Positions 1 through 9,557 are shown, counted from the stretch's first letter. The stretch: DNA of 64,000 bases from JANOMH01 sp031422295 (GCA_031422295.1 JANOQM010000029.1:111050-175049), one strand, 5' to 3'. Numbers and translations are program-made. The notes: generated from the sequence alone by a model not told the origin.

Positions 1-246
1 ACATCGGGCGATGGCGGCATGTTTCCGGGCGATTTGTTGGTGGGTCAGGTGGCTTTGGGCAATGACCGCCGTCTGCGGGTGCGGCTGGCCGCCGATTATG
101 AACGGCTGGAGTTTTTGCGGGTGTTGCGCAGCACGCCTGCCGAAACGATTACGGATCCCGGCACCTTGATTATCCCCCCGCAGCAAATGTTTGGCCCGGC
201 TTTGCCTGCCGCAGCTTTGGCCAACCCGGCAGGCACCGATGGCTGA
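1..246 (+). CDS. mreC: Rod shape-determining protein MreC, C-terminal fragment
   Basis: The reading frame is open from the first base, so the gene starts upstream of the window. The visible part (about 81 residues) contains the TSGDGGMFPGDLLVGQV stretch, typical of the beta-barrel domain of MreC, which lies in the periplasm and links MreB filaments to the wall-elongation machinery. The tail is a short Pro/Ala-rich extension. The identification is supported by the next genes, mreD, mrdA and rodA, in the usual alphaproteobacterial order. The stop codon overlaps the mreD start by 8 bases, which suggests translational coupling. Only the fragment can be judged. Confidence 0.88.
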   Translation, partial: TSGDGGMFPGDLLVGQVALGNDRRLRVRLAADYERLEFLRVLRSTPAETITDPGTLIIPPQQMFGPALPAAALANPAGTDG

Positions 247-778
247 GATCGCCACACAGCGCAACTGGGTTGGTCGGGCGATTTTTCTGGCCTTGGCCTT
301 TGCGGTCATATTTCTGCAGCTATTGCCATTGCAAACCATGCCTGCAACCTGGGCCGGCCCTGATCTGCTTTTGACGATCACGGTGGTCTGGGTGTCACGC
401 CAACCAGACCATGTGCCGATTGTTTTGGTGGCTGGATTGTTCTTTTTGGTGGACCTGCTGTTGCAGCGCCCACCCGGGCTGATGGCCACCCTCGTGCTGA
501 TCCTGACCGAGTTTCTGCGCGCCCGGACCGATGGGTTCCGGTCGCTGGCCTTTGGATTTGAATGGGGCACCGTCGCTATGGGGATCATCGCGGTGACCCT
601 GGCCAATCGCTTTGTGTTGATGATCGTGATGCTGCCACAGGCCCCGCTGGGCTTGACTCTGGGGCAGATGGTCCTGACAATTATGGCCTACCCGGTAGTT
701 GCTGCTGCGGCCTTTGTGACCCTTGGCATCCGCCGTGCCACGGCAGGCGAATTCACCACATTCGGAGGCCGCGCATGA
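239..778 (+). CDS. mreD: Rod shape-determining membrane protein MreD
   Basis: A 179-residue, very hydrophobic protein with about five predicted membrane segments (for example FLALAFAVIFLQLLPL near the N-terminus and VPIVLVAGLFFLVDLLL in the middle). MreD is a poorly conserved inner-membrane partner of MreC in the elongasome, so the call rests on size, topology and position between mreC and mrdA. The ATG at 239 overlaps the end of mreC and fits the family length better than the longer frame that opens at 191. Its TGA shares four bases (ATGA, 775-778) with the mrdA start, so the genes are probably translationally coupled. Confidence 0.85.
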   Translation: MAEIATQRNWVGRAIFLALAFAVIFLQLLPLQTMPATWAGPDLLLTITVVWVSRQPDHVPIVLVAGLFFLVDLLLQRPPGLMATLVLILTEFLRARTDGFRSLAFGFEWGTVAMGIIAVTLANRFVLMIVMLPQAPLGLTLGQMVLTIMAYPVVAAAAFVTLGIRRATAGEFTTFGGRA

Positions 779-2715
779 GGCGCCCGACCAAAGACACCGC
801 AGATAGTGCCCGCAAACTGACCCGCCGCGCGATTGTCGTGGGCGGGCTTCAGGTCAGCATGGTCGCCGCACTCGCCTACCGGATGCAATCGTTGCAGATC
901 GATCAGGCCGATCAGTTCTTGCTGCTGTCCGATGAAAACCGGATCAACATCCGCTTGATCCCGCCCGCCCGTGGGTTAATCTTTGATGCCAATGGCGTGC
1001 CCCTCGCCGAGAATGAACAGACCTACCGGATTGTCATTGTCCGCGAAGATGCGGGCGATGTCGAAGAGGTGTTGTCCCGCCTGACCCAATTGGTCCCGAT
1101 TGCCCCTGATGTGATTGCCCGGGCGATAGAAGAGCTAGAGCGCCGCTCTGCCTTTGTACCTGTCACGATAATCGACCGGGTGCCGTGGGAAGATGTGGCA
1201 CGTGTCACCGTCAACGCCCCCGCCCTGCCCGGCATTACCGCCGAAGTTGGATTGTCGCGCCGCTATCCGCTGGGGTCCGATCTGGCCCATGTCGTGGGCT
1301 ATGTCGGCCCGGTCAGTGATTATGACCTCAGCCAGCTTGAGGATCCCGATCCGTTGCTGCAAATCCCGAAATTCCAGATCGGCAAGACCGGGGTGGAACT
1401 GAAGCTGGAAAGCAACCTGCGCGGGTCGGCCGGAACCAAACGGATCGAAGTTAACGCCGTGGGCCGGGTGATGCGCGAACTGGACCGGCAAGAGGGGATT
1501 TCCGGCACCGATATCCAACTGTCCATCGACAGCCGGTTGCAAAGCTATTGCGAGGCCCGGCTGGAGGGTGAAAGCGCCGCCGCCGTGGTGATCGACTGCA
1601 CGACAGGCGATCTGCGGGCCGTCGCATCGGCCCCCGGATTTGACCCCAATATGTTCGTCCGCGGCATTTCAATCGGTGATTGGACCGGCCTGAACGAAGA
1701 TATCACCCGGCCCTTGGCCGCCAAAGCCGTGCAAGGGACCTATCCGCCCGGCTCGACATTCAAACTTGTCACCAGCCTTGCTGCCCTCGAAGGTGGCTTT
1801 GTCGACCCCGAAGAAACCGTCTATTGCCCCGGCTTTGCTGAAATATCCGGCACAAGATTTCATTGCTGGAAAGGCGGCGGGCACGGCAATATCAACCTGA
1901 ACGACAGCCTGAAACAAAGCTGCGATTGCTATTACTACGACATTTCACAACGGGTCGGGATCGACCTGATCGCCGAAATGGCCCGCAAATTGGGGCTGGG
2001 CACCAAGCATGATGTGCCCTTGTCGGCGGTTGCTGCAGGTCTTGCCCCTGACAAAGCATGGAAGACCGAGACCCGGGGCGAGGAATGGCGGATCGGCGAT
2101 ACTGTCAATGCGTCCATCGGGCAGGGCTATGTGCTGGCCTCGCCCATGCAGTTGGCAATCATGGCCGCCCGGGTGGCCACAGGGCGGTCAGTCACCCCCC
2201 GGTTGATCCACAAGATTGACGGCGTTGAACAACCGTCGGGCGCGGGGGAAAGTCTGGGATTGAACGAAAACTATCTGCGCCGGGTCCGGGCGGGAATGTA
2301 TGACGTTTCCAATCACCAACGCGGCACGGCCTATGGGTCGCGGATCGTGGCCGAAGGGATGCAGATGGCGGGCAAAACCGGGACCTCTCAGGTCCGCCGG
2401 ATCACCGCCGAAGAACGCGCCCGTGGCGTCACGTCAAATGCTGATCTGCCATGGGAACGGCGCGATCATGCGTTGTGGGTCAGCTTTGCGCCCTATGACA
2501 ACCCGCGTTATGCGGTCTGTGTCGTCGTCGAACATGGCGGCGGCGGATCGGCGGTATCTGCGCCTATCGGGCGGGATATCACCTTGCAGGCGCTGTATGA
2601 TGGCCCCCCCCCGCTGGACGCCTATCCCGCTGGCGTCCGCGACGACATTGCGGCGCAGCAGGCCCGGATCGCAGCCCGCGTCGCCCCCGGCAGCGTGGCC
2701 AGCGGCAGGGCATAG
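775..2715 (+). CDS. mrdA: Penicillin-binding protein 2 (peptidoglycan transpeptidase)
   Basis: A 646-residue class B penicillin-binding protein that cross-links peptidoglycan during cell elongation, working with RodA. An N-terminal membrane anchor lies at about residues 14-33, followed by the dimerisation domain and the transpeptidase domain. The three active-site motifs are visible: STFK with the acylated serine at about residue 327, SCD at about 382 (the SxN-type motif with Asp in third place, as in other PBP2 proteins) and KTGT at about 534. The ATG at 775 overlaps the mreD stop as ATGA. The frame stays open further upstream, but that part is shadow of mreD. rodA follows after 11 bases. 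Confidence 0.96.
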   Translation: MRRPTKDTADSARKLTRRAIVVGGLQVSMVAALAYRMQSLQIDQADQFLLLSDENRINIRLIPPARGLIFDANGVPLAENEQTYRIVIVREDAGDVEEVLSRLTQLVPIAPDVIARAIEELERRSAFVPVTIIDRVPWEDVARVTVNAPALPGITAEVGLSRRYPLGSDLAHVVGYVGPVSDYDLSQLEDPDPLLQIPKFQIGKTGVELKLESNLRGSAGTKRIEVNAVGRVMRELDRQEGISGTDIQLSIDSRLQSYCEARLEGESAAAVVIDCTTGDLRAVASAPGFDPNMFVRGISIGDWTGLNEDITRPLAAKAVQGTYPPGSTFKLVTSLAALEGGFVDPEETVYCPGFAEISGTRFHCWKGGGHGNINLNDSLKQSCDCYYYDISQRVGIDLIAEMARKLGLGTKHDVPLSAVAAGLAPDKAWKTETRGEEWRIGDTVNASIGQGYVLASPMQLAIMAARVATGRSVTPRLIHKIDGVEQPSGAGESLGLNENYLRRVRAGMYDVSNHQRGTAYGSRIVAEGMQMAGKTGTSQVRRITAEERARGVTSNADLPWERRDHALWVSFAPYDNPRYAVCVVVEHGGGGSAVSAPIGRDITLQALYDGPPPLDAYPAGVRDDIAAQQARIAARVAPGSVASGRA

Positions 2716-2726
2716 GGGCGCATGGC

Positions 2727-3875
2727 ATGAGTTATCTTGAATATAACCTCAAATCCGTCCCGACGGGTCTGCGCAAATTGCTGTATCTGAACTGGCCTTT
2801 GGTGATCCTGCTGACTGCAGTCGCCTGTTTTGGCTTCCTGATGCTATATTCCGTGGCTGGCGGATCAGCCGAGCCCTGGATGGAGCCGCAAGTAAAACGG
2901 TTCGGCATGGGTATGACGTTGATGTTTATCGCGGCCATGATCCCGATCTGGTTTTGGCGAAACATGGCAGCGCTGGCCTATGCCGTATCGCTGGTATTGC
3001 TGTTTTATGTCGAGTTCTTTGGGTCCGAAGCAATGGGTGCCCAACGCTGGATCGATCTGGGTTTCATGAACTTGCAACCGTCAGAGCTGATGAAAATTGG
3101 TTTGGTGATGTTTCTGGCGGCCTATTACGACTGGCTTCCGATCAAGAAAACCTCGCATCCATTATGGGTCCTGTTCCCGGTGCTGCTGATCCTGATGCCG
3201 ACCTTTCTGGTGTTGACCCAGCCGGATCTGGGCACCGCCATTCTGCTGCTGCTGGGCGGTGGCACGGTGATGTTTCTGGCCGGGGTGCATTGGGCCTATT
3301 TTGGCACGGTCATTGCCGCCGGGATCGGTCTGGTCGTCACTGTGTTGCAAAGCCGGGGTACATCGTGGGCCTTGCTGCGCGACTATCAGTTCAGTCGGAT
3401 TGACACCTTTCTGGACCCCGGTCAGGACCCTTTGGGCACGGGATATCACATCACCCAGGCCAAGATCGCGCTGGGTTCGGGCGGCTGGACTGGGCGCGGT
3501 TATATGCAGGGCACGCAATCGCGGTTGAATTTTCTGCCCGAGAAACACACCGATTTTATTTTCACCATCCTATCCGAGGAATTCGGTTTTATCGGGGCGG
3601 CCACGCTTTTGACGCTTTATGCGTTGATCATCATCTTTTGCGTCATGTCCGCCTTAACCAACAAAGACCGCTTTGCCGCATTAGTCACCTTGGGCATAGC
3701 CATGTCGTTTTTCCTGCTGTTCGCAGTGAATATGTCGATGGTGATGGGCATGGCCCCGGTTGTTGGTGTGCCTTTGCCATTGGTCAGTTATGGCGGATCG
3801 GCGATGCTGGTGCTGTTGGCCGCCTTTGGTATTGTCCAAAGTGCGCATGTCCACCGACCGCGCTCAGGCGGTTGA
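2727..3875 (+). CDS. rodA: Rod shape-determining glycosyltransferase RodA (SEDS family)
   Basis: A 382-residue polytopic membrane protein of the SEDS family, which polymerises lipid II glycan strands in partnership with PBP2. Many hydrophobic segments are visible along its length. Family hallmarks include the GGWTGRG loop and FLPEKHTDFIF, whose aspartate (about residue 276) corresponds to the catalytic Asp of the family. The C-terminal segment contains the PLPLVSYGGSAM motif found in RodA and FtsW. The context (directly after mrdA) favours RodA over FtsW. The next gene starts one base after its stop codon. Confidence 0.95.
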   Translation: MSYLEYNLKSVPTGLRKLLYLNWPLVILLTAVACFGFLMLYSVAGGSAEPWMEPQVKRFGMGMTLMFIAAMIPIWFWRNMAALAYAVSLVLLFYVEFFGSEAMGAQRWIDLGFMNLQPSELMKIGLVMFLAAYYDWLPIKKTSHPLWVLFPVLLILMPTFLVLTQPDLGTAILLLLGGGTVMFLAGVHWAYFGTVIAAGIGLVVTVLQSRGTSWALLRDYQFSRIDTFLDPGQDPLGTGYHITQAKIALGSGGWTGRGYMQGTQSRLNFLPEKHTDFIFTILSEEFGFIGAATLLTLYALIIIFCVMSALTNKDRFAALVTLGIAMSFFLLFAVNMSMVMGMAPVVGVPLPLVSYGGSAMLVLLAAFGIVQSAHVHRPRSGG

Positions 3876-3876
3876 T

Positions 3877-4809
3877 ATGCCAATCAACGCGCTATTCGCC
3901 GCCCCCGCCGCCCTGTGGCCCGCATTCAGCATGGCCCTGCCGCGTGCCTTTGCCGAAATTGGGCTGTTGGTCGACGTGTCGCCCGATCATGCGCCGGCTG
4001 ATGTCGACTACCTGATCTTCGGCCCGGGGGGCCCGGTCAGCGATTTCACCCCCTTTACCCGCGCCAGGGCGGTGCTGAACCTGTGGGCCGGGGTAGAAAA
4101 GATTATCACCAACCCCACCTTGCACCTGCCCCTCGCCCGGATGGTCGATCCGGGCCTGACCCAGGGCATGGTCGAATATGTGACCGGCCATGCCTTGCGC
4201 CACCATCTGGGAATGGATGCGCATATTCTGGGGCAAGACGGCGTGTGGCGGGCCCCCACTCCGCCGCTGGCCGAAGACCGGCCGGTAACCATTCTGGGCC
4301 TTGGTGCGCTGGGAAAGGCTTGCGGTCAGATGCTGTCGCATATCGGTTTTCCGGTGACAGGGTGGAGCCAAAGCCCCAAAACCATCGCCGGTCTGCGGTG
4401 TTTGTCAGGCGCTGAAGGGCTGTTACAGGCGCTGGCAGACGCCCAGATTATGGTGACCTTGCTGCCATTGACGACTGCGACCACGAATCTTTTGAATGCC
4501 GAGCGACTATCATTGCCAGCCTACGGAGCTGTGATCATCAACCCCGGTCGTGGCGCGTTGATCGATGATACAGCATTGCTGGCCGCCCTCGACACCGGCC
4601 AGATCGGTCATGCCACGCTGGATGTGTTCCGCACTGAACCCTTGCCGGTAGATCATCCGTTCTGGGGACATCCCGACGTGACTGTCACGCCGCATATCGC
4701 CGCCGAAACCCGGCCCCTGACCGCGTCGCGGGTCATCGCCGAAAACGTCCGGCGCGGGCAGGCGGGCGAGCCGTTGCTGTATCTGGTAGACCGGATCAAA
4801 GGGTATTAG
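3877..4809 (+). CDS. ghrA: D-2-hydroxyacid dehydrogenase, glyoxylate/hydroxypyruvate reductase A type
   Basis: A 310-residue NAD(P)-dependent reductase expected to reduce glyoxylate and hydroxypyruvate in the cytoplasm. The Rossmann motif GLGALGKACG lies near residue 140. The C-terminal half holds the family signature with catalytic Arg (NPGRGALID) and the His of TPHIAAET. The ATG at 3877 has an AGGCGG-like site a few bases upstream and begins one base after rodA. An in-frame ATG at 3847 would overlap rodA by 29 bases and is the alternative. Its TAG stop overlaps the stop codon of the convergent SseB-domain gene (4806-4809). The link with the wall genes looks positional, not functional. Confidence 0.85.
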   Translation: MPINALFAAPAALWPAFSMALPRAFAEIGLLVDVSPDHAPADVDYLIFGPGGPVSDFTPFTRARAVLNLWAGVEKIITNPTLHLPLARMVDPGLTQGMVEYVTGHALRHHLGMDAHILGQDGVWRAPTPPLAEDRPVTILGLGALGKACGQMLSHIGFPVTGWSQSPKTIAGLRCLSGAEGLLQALADAQIMVTLLPLTTATTNLLNAERLSLPAYGAVIINPGRGALIDDTALLAALDTGQIGHATLDVFRTEPLPVDHPFWGHPDVTVTPHIAAETRPLTASRVIAENVRRGQAGEPLLYLVDRIKGY

Positions 4810-5588
4810 CGCAAATTCGGCGGTCGGTCCGGGTCCAAACCCGGTGCGGATGGCGCAACTGGACTTTCGGGCACCGGCAGGTCAAAGCGCAATCCGACCT
4901 TTGTCAATTGAACCAGCGACCGGTCTGTCGGGCCCAAAAACGCCACATCCATCGCGCCCGCATCAATGCCCGAAAACGTCAATGCCTCGCTTGCCGCAGC
5001 GGCCAAAGCCTGCTCTGCCTCGGGCATCGCGCCAATAAAAACCAGCATATGACCCCGCGTATCATCATCATAAGTCACCCCCACCAGCCAGGCGACCTGC
5101 GCCAGACCGCCCGCCGTAGCCAGCTTGCGATCCAGCCCCAGGATCAGGGCCTCGGGCAGGCCTTTGGGGGCGGAAAAGCTGACAGGCCGGGCCGCGACAG
5201 TCACCGGGGCATGCGCCAAAGTCTCGGCCAACCAGTCAACTGCCTCGGCAGGGATCAGCATGGCCGATGGGGCAACCCCCAAGTTTAACGCCAGTCCGAT
5301 CCCCTGCCCGGTCAGCATTTTGACCAGCCCGCGCCCGGCCAGCGTCACGGTCGGGGCGACCCGGCCCGCGAATTCGGCCAAACGCGCCTCGCGGTCGAAC
5401 ACCAGCACAAACTGCTGACCTTCGGCAGAGAACATCTCTGGGTCCACATCATCGCCAACGGGGTCGCGGGTTAGCAGCAAAAACAGCTCGGAATCCGCCA
5501 GCCGTTCGTGAAACCGCAGGCGCAAGGCGTCGTCGTCGGGCGACGCTTCCATCGCGGCATGGGCGGCATCCAGGTCTGTCAAGTCCAT
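4806..5588 (-). CDS. SseB N-terminal-domain protein
   Basis: A 260-residue soluble protein. The N-terminal half resembles the SseB domain: acidic start, then a repeated pattern of ELFLLLTRDP and FVLVFDREARLAEFAG. The C-terminal half is an alpha/beta region without a motif I recognise. The biochemical role of this domain is not established. In roseobacters it occurs as a stand-alone protein. I place the start at 5588 because an AGGA box lies 8 bases upstream. An upstream in-frame start at 5618 would add ten residues. The gene is divergent from nhaA and convergent with ghrA, whose stop codon it overlaps. Confidence 0.7.
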   Translation of the reverse strand: MDLTDLDAAHAAMEASPDDDALRLRFHERLADSELFLLLTRDPVGDDVDPEMFSAEGQQFVLVFDREARLAEFAGRVAPTVTLAGRGLVKMLTGQGIGLALNLGVAPSAMLIPAEAVDWLAETLAHAPVTVAARPVSFSAPKGLPEALILGLDRKLATAGGLAQVAWLVGVTYDDDTRGHMLVFIGAMPEAEQALAAAASEALTFSGIDAGAMDVAFLGPTDRSLVQLTKVGLRFDLPVPESPVAPSAPGLDPDRPPNLR

Positions 5589-5726
5589 CCCATTTTTCCT
5601 GTCAAAGTGCTGAGGCATCGCTAGCCTTTGAAAAGTGCCGCGACAAGCATAACCACCCGGTCAGGTTGCGACGCCGCCCGATTTGCGTTAGGTCCGCTGG
5701 GGTTGAACAACAGGATAGCGCCGTTG

Positions 5727-7010
5727 ATGCATCGGATCTGGTCAGTCATTCAGAACTATTCGCTTTTGCTGATCTCGGGCACGCTGATTGCCCTGATCTG
5801 GGCCAATGTGGATGCGGACAGCTACCACGCGCTGGTCGATCTGGTGATCTGGGACAACGCGCCCATCGGGCACCCGCATTTTGATGCGGCTGGCGTGTTG
5901 GAATACCGGACATTGACCCTGCACTATCTGGTCAATGACATCCTGATGGCGCTGTTTTTCGCCATCGCCGCCAAAGAGGTCTGGGAAGCGGTCATCCTGA
6001 AAGACGGGTCATTGCGCGGCAAAAAGGCGGCCACGCCACTGGTGGCGACATTGGGCGGAATGATCGGGCCAGTGGCGGTGTATCTGGGGTTGGCCGCCTT
6101 GCTGGGGTCGGAAACCTATTCTGCAGTGGCCCAAGGCTGGGCGATCCCCACGGCCACAGACATCGCGTTTTCCTATCTGGTGGGCCGGATGGTATTTGGG
6201 GCCGGACATCCGGCAGTGCGGTTCTTGATGCTATTAGCGATTGCCGATGATGCGCTGGGGCTGATTATTCTGGCGGTATTTTATCCAACCGGAGAATTGG
6301 CACCTGAATGGCTACTGCTGTCGCTGGCAGCAGCCGTCATGGTTTACCTCCTGTTCAACGCGGGCCCACGCTGGCTTGATCGCGCAAGTCAGACGCGACC
6401 TTTGTCAACATTCGTGCGCGAAACGCTGTCATTCTGGCCCTATCTGCTGGCCGGTTGCGCCAGTTGGTACGGTTTTGCGCAATCCGGAATTCACCCGGCC
6501 CTCGGGTTACTGCCGATCGTCGCCACCATTCCCCATGCGGACCGCGATTTTGGGGTGTTTTCCGAGATCGAAGATCAAAGCCGTGACCTGCTGAACCACA
6601 TCGAACACATGCTCAAACCACCGGTTCAGGTGGTGCTGTTCTTTTTCGGGCTGCTGAATGCCGGCGTTGAATTCAGCGCCATCGGGTCACCGACATGGCT
6701 GGTGCTGGCGGGGCTGATGATCGGCAAACCGGTGGGGATATTGCTGTTTGGCTGGGTCGCAGCGGGGCCGATGCGGCTGGGCCTGCCCGACGGAATGCGG
6801 ATTGTTGACCTGTTCGTGCTGGGCTGCGTGGCGGCCATCGGCTTTACCGTGTCGCTGTTCGTGGCCTCGGTCGCGTTTCCAACCACTGCGATGCTGGGCG
6901 ATATTCCAGTGCAGGACGCGGCCAAAATGGGGGCTTTGTTCAGCTTTGGGGCAGCGGCAGTGGCACTAATTGCCGGGCGGGTCAGCGGCGTTGAAAAACA
7001 GCAGGGCTGA
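5727..7010 (+). CDS. nhaA: Na+/H+ antiporter NhaA
   Basis: A 427-residue membrane antiporter that exchanges Na+ for H+ across the inner membrane. About 12 hydrophobic segments are visible. The diagnostic adjacent aspartates lie in LLAIADDALG (about residues 174-175) and correspond to the ion-binding pair of NhaA. Other family blocks seen are IPTATDIAFS, the loop near SGIHPALG and the late IGFTVSLFVA segment. The frame opens at 5628, but the first 33 residues are polar and unlike NhaA, so I chose the ATG at 5727. An AGGA lies about 11 bases upstream, so the exact start is uncertain. Marine salinity would fit its presence. Confidence 0.92.
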   Translation: MHRIWSVIQNYSLLLISGTLIALIWANVDADSYHALVDLVIWDNAPIGHPHFDAAGVLEYRTLTLHYLVNDILMALFFAIAAKEVWEAVILKDGSLRGKKAATPLVATLGGMIGPVAVYLGLAALLGSETYSAVAQGWAIPTATDIAFSYLVGRMVFGAGHPAVRFLMLLAIADDALGLIILAVFYPTGELAPEWLLLSLAAAVMVYLLFNAGPRWLDRASQTRPLSTFVRETLSFWPYLLAGCASWYGFAQSGIHPALGLLPIVATIPHADRDFGVFSEIEDQSRDLLNHIEHMLKPPVQVVLFFFGLLNAGVEFSAIGSPTWLVLAGLMIGKPVGILLFGWVAAGPMRLGLPDGMRIVDLFVLGCVAAIGFTVSLFVASVAFPTTAMLGDIPVQDAAKMGALFSFGAAAVALIAGRVSGVEKQQG

Positions 7011-7174
7011 TTTTCCACTGCGGCAGGATTGCAATGTCCGCCAGCGCATCCCAGTTGCATCACGTTTCCGGACGCCATTCCGCCACAAATGGTGAATAAT
7101 GATCCGACCTAAGCACGTGTTAACCTATACCCGTCAGATAAGGCGGGATCAGAGCAGTTTAAGGTCGGGGCGAA

Positions 7175-7834
7175 ATGCTCGAGTTCGAGAATGTCAGCAA
7201 GTCCTTTTGGACTGGCACGCAACGCAAGGTCATTCTTGATCAGGCGTCATTCAAGATTGAACTGGGCAATTCTGTCGGCATTCTGGCCCGCAACGGCGCA
7301 GGCAAGACCACGATCATCAATATGATGGCCGGTCTGGAAAAACCGGACGAAGGCAGGATTCACCGCCGTTGCAAAATCTCATTCCCCTTGGGATTCATGG
7401 GTGGGGTCGTGAACCGGCACACGGCCAGGGAAAACAGCCGCTATATCGCCCGGCTCTATGGTCTTGACCCCGACTATGTCGAGGCGTTTTGCCGCTGGTT
7501 GTGCGGGATCGAGGAATATTTTGATCAGCCTATCGGCGTTTACAGTCAGGGCATGCGGTCACGGTTCACCTTTTCGCTCATGCTGGCCCTTGATTTTGAG
7601 ATGTATCTGATCGACGAAGGTATGCCGCAAACAACGGATGTGGAATTTAATCGCAAAGCCGGTGAAATTCTGCGTGAGCGGTTGGAAACCACCACCGTCG
7701 TCATCGTCTCGCACCAGCCTGCAACGCTGGAACGATTTGCCAAATCAGCCGCGGTGCTGCTGGATGGGCGCATTCACATGTTCGACACCTTGGAAGAAGC
7801 GAAACAACTGTATGACTACGAAACCCAAGGTTAG
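7175..7834 (+). CDS. kpsT: Capsule polysaccharide export ATPase, KpsT/BexA family
   Basis: A 219-residue ABC ATPase of the ABC-2 polysaccharide exporter group, expected to power transport of capsule or a related Kdo-linked polymer across the inner membrane. The P-loop is ARNGAGKTT with the lysine at about residue 44 (Ala instead of the first Gly, which is allowed). The signature helix reads YSQGMRSRF, as in KpsT/BexA, and the Walker B is MYLIDEG. The switch His lies in VSHQP. It overlaps the KpsE-like gene by 23 bases. No KpsM-type permease is visible here, so the membrane partner must be encoded elsewhere. Confidence 0.85.
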   Translation: MLEFENVSKSFWTGTQRKVILDQASFKIELGNSVGILARNGAGKTTIINMMAGLEKPDEGRIHRRCKISFPLGFMGGVVNRHTARENSRYIARLYGLDPDYVEAFCRWLCGIEEYFDQPIGVYSQGMRSRFTFSLMLALDFEMYLIDEGMPQTTDVEFNRKAGEILRERLETTTVVIVSHQPATLERFAKSAAVLLDGRIHMFDTLEEAKQLYDYETQG

Positions 7835-9557
7835 TAAATTCCGCATCCGGCGGGCAGCACCGCTGATGCAGGGGACCATCGCACACCAGCCGCAGGCATT
7901 GCGCCTTGGGCCGCCCGAAAGATCGCGGCGCGAAATGCCTGAATCCGGGTTGCTTGGGGCCGGACCTGCCGAATATGAAATGCCCGATGCAAAAACGGCC
8001 ACCGGCACTGACACATCGGATACTATGGCGGCGGCATTGTCCGGTAACCGCACCGACCCATCGACCGGCCCAGCCTCTGACAGTTCAGACTCTGGCACCG
8101 ATATGGACACCATCCGTCAGGAAGGGCTGACCGGGCGACAATTGCGCATGGCCCGGCGGGTCGCGCAAAAACACGGGCTGGCAGTGACGTCGGATTTTGA
8201 TGCGGTCCGGCAGCTGCGGGCCGCAGGGATTGACCCGTTCCAACGGTCGAATATCCTAGAGCTGGTAATTCCGACCAACCCCAATGACGACCTTGGGGTG
8301 GGGCCGCTGGATGGGCCACCGATGCCGCAGGGCCGGATCCAACTGCCACAAGCCATGCCGCAAGGGCCGCGCAACCTGCCCTCCACCGAACGGGCCAGCC
8401 CGGCAGACCGGCGCGCCAATGAAATCATGCAAATTCAGCGCGATATCGCCCGCAGGCGGCGGCGCAAAGTGGCATTGCTGTTTACCCGGCTGGCGATTTT
8501 CGTGTTCCTGCCGACATTGTTGGTGGGGTGGTATTTCTTTGCCATGGCCACGCCAATGTATGCCACCAAATCTGAATTTGTGATTCAGCAGGCCGAAGCG
8601 GCGGCAGGGGGTGGACTGGGCGGGCTGTTTCAGGGCACGTCGATGGCCACACAGCAGGACAGCATTACCGTCCAATCCTATCTTGCCTCGCGGGCGGCGA
8701 TGGCGCGATTGGATGCCGACTTTGATTTCCGCGCCCATTTCAGTGCCGCCAGCATCGACGCTATTCAGCGGCTTGCGCCCGACGCCAGCAGCGAGGACAT
8801 GTACGGCGTCTACCTGGACCACGTCGTTATCAGCTATGATCCGACCGAAGGCATTATCAAACTTGAAGTGATCGCCGCCGATCCGGCCACAAGTCAGAAA
8901 TATTCCGAGGCGCTGATCGGCTATGCCGAAGAACAGGTCGATCAGATGACCCTTCGCCCGCGCGAAAGCTCGATGGCGGGCGCGCAGGCCAATTATGAGG
9001 CCGCCGAAGCGCGGCGCGCCGAAGCGCTGGCCATCTGGCTGGCAATCCAGGAGGATGTGCAGCAGATTGACCCGATCGGCGAAACCTCGGCCCGGACCGC
9101 GCAGATTTCAGCCTTGGAAACCGAGCGGCAGCAGTTGCAGCTGGAACTGCAAACCCGGCTGAACGTTCGCCGCCCGAACGAGGCGCAGGTGACGTCATTA
9201 CGCAGCCAGATTGCGGGCATCGAAGATCTGATCGCACAGTTACGGTCCGAAATGACCAATGACACGATCAATGGCAGTTCGTTGGCCTCTAAAAACACCG
9301 AACTGCGGCTGGCGGAAGAAAACTATACATTCCAGACCGTTCTGGTGCAAACCGCCTTGCAACAGATGGAAGCCAGCCAGATCGAGGCGAACCGGCAGGT
9401 CCGTTATCTGTCACTGGGGGTCGAACCTTTTGCGCCGGACGAGCCGACCTATCCGCGCGCTTTTGAAAACACCCTGTTGGCGTTTCTAATTTTTGCCGGG
9501 ATTTACCTGATGATTTCGCTGACCGGGTCGATCCTGCGCGAACAGGTTACGTCCTGA
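7812..9557 (+). CDS. kpsE: Capsule export inner-membrane protein, KpsE/BexC/CtrB-like, with long N-terminal extension
   Basis: A 581-residue polysaccharide co-polymerase/export adaptor. A membrane segment at about residues 220-245 is followed by a periplasmic region with coiled-coil character (about 380-540, rich in Glu, Gln and Ala) and a second membrane segment at about 550-573, the PCP-type layout. The proline motif near the second segment (PDEPTYPRAFEN) is typical. Unlike the roughly 380-residue enterobacterial proteins, about 220 residues precede the first membrane helix: a basic start (MTTKPKVSKFRIRR), a Ser/Asp/Thr-rich stretch and a Pro/Gln/Met-rich stretch. The ATG at 7812 overlaps the upstream ATPase gene. 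Confidence 0.82.
   Translation: MTTKPKVSKFRIRRAAPLMQGTIAHQPQALRLGPPERSRREMPESGLLGAGPAEYEMPDAKTATGTDTSDTMAAALSGNRTDPSTGPASDSSDSGTDMDTIRQEGLTGRQLRMARRVAQKHGLAVTSDFDAVRQLRAAGIDPFQRSNILELVIPTNPNDDLGVGPLDGPPMPQGRIQLPQAMPQGPRNLPSTERASPADRRANEIMQIQRDIARRRRRKVALLFTRLAIFVFLPTLLVGWYFFAMATPMYATKSEFVIQQAEAAAGGGLGGLFQGTSMATQQDSITVQSYLASRAAMARLDADFDFRAHFSAASIDAIQRLAPDASSEDMYGVYLDHVVISYDPTEGIIKLEVIAADPATSQKYSEALIGYAEEQVDQMTLRPRESSMAGAQANYEAAEARRAEALAIWLAIQEDVQQIDPIGETSARTAQISALETERQQLQLELQTRLNVRRPNEAQVTSLRSQIAGIEDLIAQLRSEMTNDTINGSSLASKNTELRLAEENYTFQTVLVQTALQQMEASQIEANRQVRYLSLGVEPFAPDEPTYPRAFENTLLAFLIFAGIYLMISLTGSILREQVTS

Noticed and set aside
7291..7311. Degenerate Walker A in the KpsT-like ATPase
   Set aside because: Ala at the first position still satisfies the [AG]xxxxGK[ST] pattern, so it is not evidence of inactivity.
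8256..8822. 188-codon minus-strand frame inside the kpsE-like gene
   Set aside because: It is antisense shadow of a coding region with high GC third positions and has no recognisable motif.
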